Below the pieces are notes generated by a model. It did not search any database. It saw only the letters and a program-made list of their open reading frames with translations, and had not been told where the DNA came from. Positions 56,553 through 64,000 of a stretch of 64,000 bases of DNA are shown here, piece after piece. The position numbers and the translations under genes are program-made. Positions within the stretch are counted from its first letter, which is position 1, and each line of letters starts with the position of its first letter. Source of the stretch: Palaemon carinicauda (Eukaryota > Arthropoda > Malacostraca > Decapoda > Palaemonidae); contig NC_090736.1 of assembly GCF_036898095.1 (NCBI RefSeq), positions 12,459,184 through 12,523,183 of the forward strand, given 5' to 3'.

Positions 56553-56643
56553 CAGCTACATGATCATCGGGTAAGATTAATATTGAAAAATGTTATTTTC
56601 ATTAGTAAAATAAATTTTTGAATATACTTACCCGATGATCATG
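56553..56643. repeat. Copy E internal complementary region (ICR)
   Basis: GATCATCGGGTAAGATTAAT to GAAAAATG complements the left end of copy E, and the following TTATTTTCATTAGTAAAAT to TTACCCGATGATC complements its right end. Because the element is on the plus strand, the ICR lies on its right. Confidence 0.94.
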
Positions 56644-56689
56644 ATTTAAAGGACCCGCCCTTCCTCCCCATAGAGAACCAGTGGACCGA

Positions 56690-56842
56690 GGAGAAAATTG
56701 AGGTCTTGTTGACAAGAAGTACTTGAGTACCTGACCACAGATGGCGCTGTTGTGTACACCCCCACCTGGATAGCGATCGCTGGCGTATCCCGACCGTAGA
56801 TTTCTGTCGGGCAACGGAGTTGACAGCTACATGATCATCGGG
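56690..56842. repeat. Copy E right inverted terminal repeat
   Basis: Reverse complement of 49928-50078. Confidence 0.93.
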
Positions 56843-56883
56843 TAAGTATATTCAAAAATTTATTTTACTAATGAACATAACAT

Positions 56884-57179
56884 GTTTATGCCTGTCCCAT
56901 CCAACTACATACCCTGCATACGATGTTGCGAAATAGCATAATTATTTTTTATTCAAACCTATTACTTACTAGCCATATACCTGTTTTTGCTGCTTACCCT
57001 GAACCTACTGTTGTGGTAATATTAAAGTTTCCATGATAAGCATATCAAGGATATGCTTTGTTAACTAAGCTACATACAAAAAAAAAAAAAAGCGACTATT
57101 TATAAATACTGTTAATCCATGTGCAAATAGGCCTTCAAAAATGAGGTCATTAACTGGTTTGTGAATACTGTTATTAATT
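56884..57179. other. Spacer between copy E and a LINE tail
   Basis: No gene is seen; a short poly-A run lies near 57079-57091. Confidence 0.5.
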
Positions 57180-57905
57180 TCTAAGCCTAATCCTTCCCAA
57201 AGTAAGTATAATGTGACCAGAGTAGGTAGAAGGTTGGCCAGGGCACCAGCCACCCATTGAGATACTAGCGTATCGCTATAGAGTTATTGGTTCCTTTGAT
57301 TTGCCAGACAGTACTATATTGGATCCCTCTCTCTGGTTACGTCTCATTTTTCCTTTGCTTACACATAAACCGAATAGTCTACTCTATTCTTTCCACATTC
57401 TCCTGTCCTCATACATGTGCCAGCACTGAGATTACAAAAGAATTCTTTACTCAAGAGGTTAATTAGTGGTTAATTACTGTACTGTAATTGCTGTAATTGT
57501 TCAGTTGCTAATTTCCTTGTGGTAAGGGTAGAAGAGACTATGAGGACACTCCAAAATCAAACCATTGTTCTCTAGTCTTAGGCAGTGCCATAGCCTCTGT
57601 ACCATGGTCTTCCACTGTCTTGGGTTAAGAGTTCTCTTGCTTGAGAGTTCACTCAAGAACACTGCTATCGTGTTTCTCTTCCTCTTCGTTTTTTTGAATT
57701 TTTATAATATATACTGTATATGAAAGATTTATTTTAATGTTACTGTTCATAAAATATTTTAATTATTCATTACTTCTCTTGTAGTTTGTTTATTTTCTTA
57801 TTTCCTTTCCTCACAGGGCTATTTTTCCTGTTGGAGCCCTTGGGCTTGAAGCATCCTGCTTTTCCAACTAAGGTTGTAGCTTAGCTAGTAATAATGATAA
57901 TAATT
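57180..57905 (+). mobile_element. LINE (I/Nimb-like) 3' tail
   Basis: Contains GGCCAGGGCACCAGCCACCC, CATGGTCTTCCACTGTCTTG and GCATCCTGCTTTTCCAACTA, and ends TTGTAGCTTAGCTAGTAATA with a short AAT tail. It matches the LINE 3' regions at 24190-24481 and, reverse-complemented, at 48608-49020. It is non-coding and 5'-truncated; the left border is approximate. Confidence 0.82.
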
Positions 57906-58319
57906 AGTCAAGACAGTCCCGCTTTTAGACGAGACAGTCCCCCTTTTAGATGAGACAGTCCCCCTTTTAGGGGAGACAATTTCACTTTTTTTCACGTATG
58001 TCTGCCCTACATTTTAATAGAATAGTACAGTAACTGATTTTCTCTGACACTAAGTACAAACCCTTCACTCTTTATTAGGGAATATTCTTTCGGTGAAGCT
58101 GGAAGACTAGCCATAAGACTTTCAGCGAGGTGTAACTACCCCACCGCTAGTTAGGGGGGGGGGGTAGGACTAGAACCAGCTACCCGCTCACACACATGCA
58201 CACCACTGTTGTCTCATCCATTTTGCTTTTGGCTCGGTTGAGAGTGGATATTCGTCTCTCCAACGCCTATACTAAGTGGCCATTATTAGACTTATTTTTC
58301 TTTTTGTATTTTTAGGTTG

Positions 58320-61300
58320 GGATCGTTTTTCTTCTTGACGGTCGTCATGCGGACTTGTCCTGGACTTGAAGAGCGCAAATGCTGTACTTTCATGTCTTCG
58401 GTCAAGACGGAGCCCCATTTGCTAAGCCCGTCCTGCCGAGTTTGACCATGTAATCAGGGTGACACCTGTGAGGATTGTAAGGAGTGACCATTCTCTCAGT
58501 GGGAGAGATTTAGCAGGTGGCGCAAGAAGAAGTCGAAGAGGAATTCTTCTCCATTGGGGTCATCCTCGAAGTTTAGGAAACCTCGACTGACTTCTTCCAC
58601 CCCTCGATTTCTTCCTGAAGCTCCTTCTTGTTCGACCTCCTCAGGACTCGATCGAGCTGGAATGGTGACCCTTTAACCCCTGGACAGCCCTTAGGTAAGG
58701 AGAACGTTACCGCTTCCCTTAGTGAAGCAGGGGAGTCTTTTTCTATTGACAAGCTTTTACAGATTTGGCCTTCCTTTGATATCTCTGGTCCTCTGTCGAA
58801 GGAGGAAGGATTGTTGGAGTTGCTACATTTGGGAGCAGAGAGGAAGCGAACGCCAGCTTCTGCAGAGGTGGATGTTGATCTTCCCCCAAGGAGTTCCCAA
58901 TCCCATACCTGGCCCAGTCTCTCCAGTCTCCAACTTTGCCTGCTGCAGTTCCTGATGCTCCCATGCATACTTTCCCTGGTCCTGAAGGATGCTTTTGCAG
59001 CACCTTCATGTCATCGGGTAATATCGACCCTCATTTTCTCTGTGCCCGACCTGCAGGGGGCTTCTCTGCGAGCAGGGTTCGCCCTACGACGAGTGTAGGG
59101 AGTGGTCCGCCTCCCAGTGGGAGAAGTTTGGGCATTGTAGGGAGAAGAAGTCCAAAAGAGATCTCTCCCCCTGGGTCTTCTTTAGGGGGAAAGGACCTCA
59201 GACTTCCTCTTCCCGCACTCCTAGACGTCTTTCTGAAGCTCCTCCTCGCCTGTCCTTCTTCGGGGGCCGATCGAGTAGGAGCGTAGACCAGTTTATTCTA
59301 TGGCAACCTCGGGGTACCAGGGGTGCTGTTGCTTCCCCGAGAGGAGTTGCCTCCAGCCTCCGAAGAACCATTTTTTCTTTCAGATGTGCTGTAGGCATGG
59401 CTGTTCCTGGGAGTTAGGAGTGACTGAACCCCCTTCCAAAGAAGCTTTACTTCAGCTTTTTCAGTGTAGTGTGCGGAAAAATCCTTCACCTGCCCTTGTG
59501 GTTGCCTCTACTGCTGATGCATTTGCTCTTTGTGAAGCCCAACTATCGCCTTCTCCTGGCCCTTCCACGCTGTCTCACGGTCATTGCTCCCGCTTTCCCA
59601 TCTGACAGCCTCCTGCCGACGACGAGTCCTCTCGCCATCTTCAGATCTCGTCGTTCCTTAACGATCCACAGACTTCCCCACAGGCACCGTTCCAGCCCTT
59701 GTGACAGTGTCAGGGATCCCTGCAGTTAACCCCGTATAAAATCTAAGAAGGATGGTAAGTGTAGTAAAGTATCTCCCAGACCAGCAGACAAGATGCCAGT
59801 GTCGAGAGGCGAGGTCCACGCCTAGTCCCGTAAAGCTAAGGGCAAAGGCAAGTTATGTGCTACCCCTTTTCCCCAGGGTTACCCCATCCCTGACCCAATG
59901 ATACCCACCCCTCCCCCTGTGTCCATTGTTCAACCCTTGTGCTAAGGGGGTCCTGGGCCTATTCCTCATCCCTCATTGTCAGTGGTTGTGTCTCCAGTCC
60001 TGTTTGTTGAGGGGTCGTAGGTCCCTGTGGGTGTGCTATCTCCTCCTATGACAGCGTGTTTCTGTGTCGTGGCTCCTGTTAGCATAACCCGTGTGGTTTC
60101 TCCCATCGGGGGAGCATTGTTGTCAACAATCACACTCAGATCCTGACTGCTCTGCTTGCAGACCTAGCAAGGGGAAGAAGTAGGTGCGCTGTTCTTCCTA
60201 ATCCTCCCACTCTTTGTCATGGTTCTCTTTATCCTCTAACACAGATTCTAACTCTTTTAAGATGAAGAAGAGGAAAAGGTCAAAGAACTCTGGGAAGGTT
60301 ATCCATAGTACTAGGGATAAGACTCCCAGTGAAACCACCTCTCTTTCAAAGGGGGTGGACAGCACCCATGTGGTTCCCAGATTTTTGGGGCCAGTGCACG
60401 GGGCGAGGCTGGCTCCAGTTTTCTGGGTCATTGCCACTGCCCAGCAGGCAGCCTGATACACTTTTTGTTCCAAGGTTGATGGAGTGCTGTGACGACCTCT
60501 TTCTCTCTTCCTTCGGGGATGCTGGATGCCTGTTAGTCCCTCTACTAATGAGTTGTTTCTACGGTTGGTAAAGAGAATGGTACCTTTCAAGGACGTAATC
60601 AAGTGCATGCTCGCTTTGGTAAGCCAAAAATGTAGGGTAGAGGGCTTTATTTCCTGTTCCTTAGAGCATGCAGCCCTAGTTGCTCCTTTGACCAACCCAC
60701 AGGAGGAGAAGTACTTGGTACTTATTCGCCTCTGCTAGTTTACGTGCCAGGGGGTCTCCTCCTATTGCTATAGGCCTGCTTGGTACTTCTTCACCCACGA
60801 TTATATTCGTGATGGTAGTACTCGTGTGGAGGAACAGTCTCGGGAGCATACTGCCTCGCCCTCAGCCTTGGCAGGTTGTGAAGGTGCTCAGGGGGAGGAT
60901 GTCTCGAGGACTCCGGCCATCTGAAGTAGACTATTCTGAGTTATAGAGTTCATTTTTGAAGGTCCTTGCAGTCATTCATGATTGCAACCTTGTGGGGTAA
61001 GCGACTGTGACACCGCCTTTGGCCATTGATTGGCACTTTGGTGCCCCTCAAGAATTGAAGCCTTTGCTGGAGTAGCCGTGATCGGATCTCGTAAACTTGG
61101 CCCGGTTGGATGATCAAATGATCAGATCTGTAGGTCTGAGAATTTACTCTGATCCAGAAGGGCAAGCAAGATCCTACTGCCCCCCTCTCACTCTGTAGGT
61201 AGTGGAAGTTCTATACGCCGAAAAATGCTGCGTCTGCACCTCTGCAGGATGACCTGTCACTTTGCCTTCTCATGGGGCTCTCATTGGAGAGACACAATGC

Positions 61301-61800
61301 AGGCAAGTTCTTCTCGGCCTCTCAATCGGCAGCCATGAAGGCTTTGGTCTTGGACTCTCTCCTGGATTTATCAGTGGTCAGGAGCAGGTACGTATTTCAC
61401 AAAGTCAACGAGGTTGTCAACTCTTGAAGCTTTGAAGGAGTACAAGAGCCTTGTGCTGTTGGGCAGGAAGGTGGTCACCTTCCTTGCTCATCAGGCAACA
61501 AACTCGTGGGGTAACTGGGTTTTGAAGAGGCAGGACGCTGTAGTTTCTTACTTCTCAAAACAGGTTGTCATTGGAGAACTCATCGGTTTGGGCTGCCACG
61601 TTTCTTCTGCTGGAGAGTCGTAAGCAGGCAGTGTTGGAATCATGGAGCACCGCTTCACAGGACTCCCTGATCCACCTCACTGTCTCCCTCAAGAGCTCTG
61701 AACCTTCGAATGGGGCAGCGTCTGAACCTTCATGTTTGGCCAGTCCTACAGGAATGGTCCACAACTCACTCAACCTATCCTTGAAAAGAGCCTGTGCCCG
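58320..61800 (+). pseudogene. Copy F gag remnant with duplicated Cys-rich N-terminus
   Basis: Two related segments 614 bases apart read TFMSSVKTEPHLLSPSC...CEDCKE...SQWERF (58389-58540) and TFMSSGNIDPHFLCAR...DECREWSASQWEKF (59003-59130). Both match the gag N-terminus of copy A (DPHSLCPTCRG, CREWTPSQWE). Near 61480-61560 the gag C-terminal segment WGNWVLKRQDAVVSYFSK matches MWSNWVLKRRESV of copy A. Stops and frameshifts are frequent throughout. Confidence 0.72.
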
Positions 61801-61849
61801 CTCTGTTTAGGATAGGGTGTGATAAGAAGAGGGGAGGGCGAGGGAAACA

Positions 61850-62240
61850 CTGATGGCACCATTCCCTCTCTTTTGTGGACTAATTGCACGCTGACAAAGC
61901 GAATACTTCATACATTTCACAGTCTAGAGTTGTCAGCAAGGTACATTACAACCAAGAGGAATGTACTAGCAGACACTCAGTCTCCATGGGCAGAGTTGCC
62001 CCTGCATCCTCTTTTAGCGGAAAGTCTTATTACCCTGTGGGGCTCTCCTGGGATCAACCTGTTTGCCACCCAGCAGTAGAGGAAGCTACTCATGTTCTGC
62101 TCCCCTTGGGTGGTGTTCAAAGGTGCTTTCCAACACATATGGAATCACCTGGGTGCGTATGCCTTTCTGCTGTTTAGCCTGATCCGGACGGTAATCAACA
62201 GTGTTGATTAAGCCAGTACTGATGACCTTGGTGGCTCCCA
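61850..62240 (+). pseudogene. Copy F RNase H / methyltransferase-like remnant
   Basis: The frame holds LELSARYITTKRNVLADTQS, corresponding to the last RNase H motif, followed by LITLWGSPGINLFATQQ, the start of the DIRS MT-like region. No RT motif is found upstream, so the RT and most of RNase H have been deleted. Confidence 0.72.
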
Positions 62241-62434
62241 GATGGCCTAATGCCGAGTGGTATCCTGATTTTCTTGCTCTTCTGGTCGAGGTCTCAAGAG
62301 AACAACTCCAGTGGCCCGCACTTCTCTGTCAGCCACATCTACAGAAGTACCACTAGGCGTGGAGGCCTTAGGTGTTCACTGCCAGAGGTTATCCAGCATC
62401 TGAGCGAAAGGCTTTTTCTTGAGGCACCACGCAA

Positions 62435-63440
62435 GTGATATCTAGATACCTCCAGAGGTCCTGTACATCTGTCTATCAGGCTAACTGGGCCATCTTCTGT
62501 GATTGGTGTTATAGAAGGGATATTTCTCCGGTCAGAGAAATTCTGTCTCAGATTACGGATTTCCTTGTTTTCCCTCCCCAGGAGAAGCGCCTCTCGGTTG
62601 TGGTTATCAAAGGCTACCGCTCAGCCTCGAGTATGGTCTTCCGACTGAAGGGTATAGACCTTTCCATTTCCTGGAAGTTGTCTATGCTCGTGCGGAGCTT
62701 CAAGTAGTCTTGTCCTCCCCTGAATCTCAGGCCCCCAGAGTGAGACGTAACTTTAGTCCTCAAGGCTCTTGCATATTCTTTATTCAAGCCTTTGAAGAGG
62801 TTGTTAGACAAGGATCTGACTCTAAAGGATGTCATTTTGCTATCTTTAGCATCTGCAAAGAGGGTTAGCGAGTTGCACGGTCTCTCTTATTTAGCCACCC
62901 ACGGTGAGGGGTAGAAGGAGGTTTTCTTTAGTTTTGTGCCTGACTTCATGGCCAAAACCCAGAACCTGGCAGTGCATATCCCCAAGTTCAAGTCCTTTTC
63001 CATCTCCTCTCTAAGTGAGGCATTGGGTGGTGATTGAGAGGAAATGCTCTTATGTCCCATGAGGGCTTTGTGGTGTTATCTGAGAAGGACCCAATACCTC
63101 AGGCCTGAGTGTTAAGAGACTTTGTGTTAGAACTTGTAGGTCCAAGGAAGAGGTGTCAAGGAACACGGTCTCTTTCGGGCTTTGTGAGATGATCTATAGA
63201 GTGTATGCCTTAACAGGTGAGAGGGACGAGGTACCAGCTTGGACCAGAGTTCTTGAAGTTGGGGGTATTAACCCCACTGTTGTCTTCAGAAAAAACCTGT
63301 CAGAGGGCCAAGTATTGAAAGCCAAAGTTTGGAAAAGACAGACCACTTCACGGTCTTGTACTTGCAAGAGTATACCTACAAAACCTTAGACACATCTGTG
63401 CTTGGACCTGTGGTGGCTGCTAAAGTATTTGTGTAACCAG
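62435..63440 (+). pseudogene. Copy F tyrosine recombinase remnant
   Basis: The core-binding part VYQANWAIFCDWCYRRDISP and ITDFLVFPPQEKRLS is open to 62707. After a stop, the catalytic Arg appears in SLASAKRVSELHGLS (about 62850). Later segments include CPMRALWCYLRRTQYL and, near 63380, TSVLGPVVAAKVFV, the same ending as copies A and E. Several stops lie between. Confidence 0.8.
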
Positions 63441-64000
63441 CTCATCTCCCACACGGGATAAAGATGCTTTTTGTCTATGGCAACGTGTAAATGTAAGTTT
63501 GGTGTTACTGGTAATATGACTTTCTCTTCTGTATTCTTCTATCCCCCTCTCAGGAACCAAGTGGTCGAAACTTTCTTTCTGGTTCGAACCTGAAGCTGGT
63601 AAGTTACACTTCAGAGTTCCATTATTTAGGTCTAAAGGAGTACAGTATCACTCCCATCTCCCTTTTATGAGGAAAGTGGTAGTGGATCTCATTCCAACCC
63701 ATTAATCATCATACAAGGTACTGTATATACTTCCAACTGATATCCCTTTTCGAGGGAAGGGGATCTCTAGTTTGATCAGGTACATGCTTGCATGTATGAT
63801 CCTGGTCCTATCAGCTTTTCATCACTATGAAAGTCAGGTAGGAGGTTGCTGGGGTCATCGCTTTGCTTGTGCATAGATCAAGCGATGATCACTGCCAAGG
63901 AAGAAAATGAACCATCCAATTTAAGTTCCAAGGGGACTTTCATCAAATCAGGCTGTATGTTACCCTAATTAAAGTATTAGGATTTGTTTGTTTCATATGA

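Larger units (their letters stand above)
49910..56883 (+). mobile_element. DIRS-like retrotransposon copy E (main family, plus strand)
   Basis: The only main-family copy outside the gene and the only one coding on the plus strand. Terminal repeats are 49928-50078 and 56690-56842, and the ICR is at 56553-56643. Ends differ from B-D: GATGATCATG replaces GTGAATATAT, so it is a subfamily. Recombinase is intact, gag has one internal stop, and pol carries a frameshift and a 388-base LINE fragment. Without that insertion the element is about 6586 bases long. Confidence 0.94.
58038..64000 (+). mobile_element. DIRS-like retrotransposon copy F (A family), decayed, runs to window end
   Basis: The left end, ACACTAAGTACAAACCCTTC then CTTTATTAGGGAATATTCTT, aligns with the 5' end of copy A. 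Coding remnants on the plus strand run gag (with a duplicated N-terminus), gag C-terminus, RNase H/MT-like and recombinase. The RT is missing, so there is an internal deletion. The terminal repeat and ICR expected at the right end are not reached by 64000, or are too diverged to see. Confidence 0.8.

Noticed and set aside
60198..60695. A 165-residue minus-strand open frame in copy F
   Set aside because: It lies antisense to the gag remnant, has no motif and no homologue that I recognise.

Overview
The window is a stretch of an arthropod nuclear genome, most likely a decapod crustacean. This is inferred from the intron-exon structure, the AT-rich background with many microsatellites, and repeat families I associate with shrimps and prawns; I could not run a search. 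It holds one host gene, on the minus strand. Six exons between 46379 and 2324 join in phase into a complete 310-residue HAD-superfamily phosphatase of the phosphoglycolate phosphatase / chronophin (PGP/PDXP) family. Its coding sequence is 933 bases, but the coding span is 44 kb because three of the five introns are filled with transposable elements.

The dominant elements are DIRS-like tyrosine-recombinase retrotransposons. Six large copies are called A to F here: A 2858-12849, B 15783-21612, C 26502-33001, D 37186-43709, E 49910-56883 and F 58038 to the window end. B, C, D and E form one family of about 6.5 kb. A and F belong to a second, more divergent family. In each of B-E an internal complementary region lies between the 3' terminal repeat and the recombinase gene, and it equals the reverse complement of the two element ends joined together. 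That is the hallmark of DIRS elements. Coding order is gag (cysteine-rich N-terminus), then reverse transcriptase - RNase H - methyltransferase-like region, then an overlapping tyrosine recombinase in another frame. Copies C, D and E each keep an unbroken 397-codon recombinase frame. C also keeps an unbroken pol frame. In D, gag and pol are fused in one frame.

Layout from left to right: 3' flank of the phosphatase gene with a TA microsatellite; last two exons; intron 4 with copy A (carrying a complete Tigger DNA transposon with an open 626-residue transposase), a foldback repeat and copy B; exon 4; intron 3 with a solo DIRS end, LINE pieces, a third DIRS-type RT fragment and copy C; exon 3; intron 2 with another DIRS end split by a tRNA-derived SINE, two LINEs, and copy D inserted inside one of them; exon 2; intron 1 with a short TTAA-flanked element; exon 1. 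Upstream of the gene lie a tandem duplication, an inverted repeat, LINE 3' tails, copy E on the plus strand (itself broken by a LINE fragment) and copy F.

The elements are genetically independent of the phosphatase, but all four intronic DIRS copies lie in the same sense as the gene and would be carried in its primary transcript.
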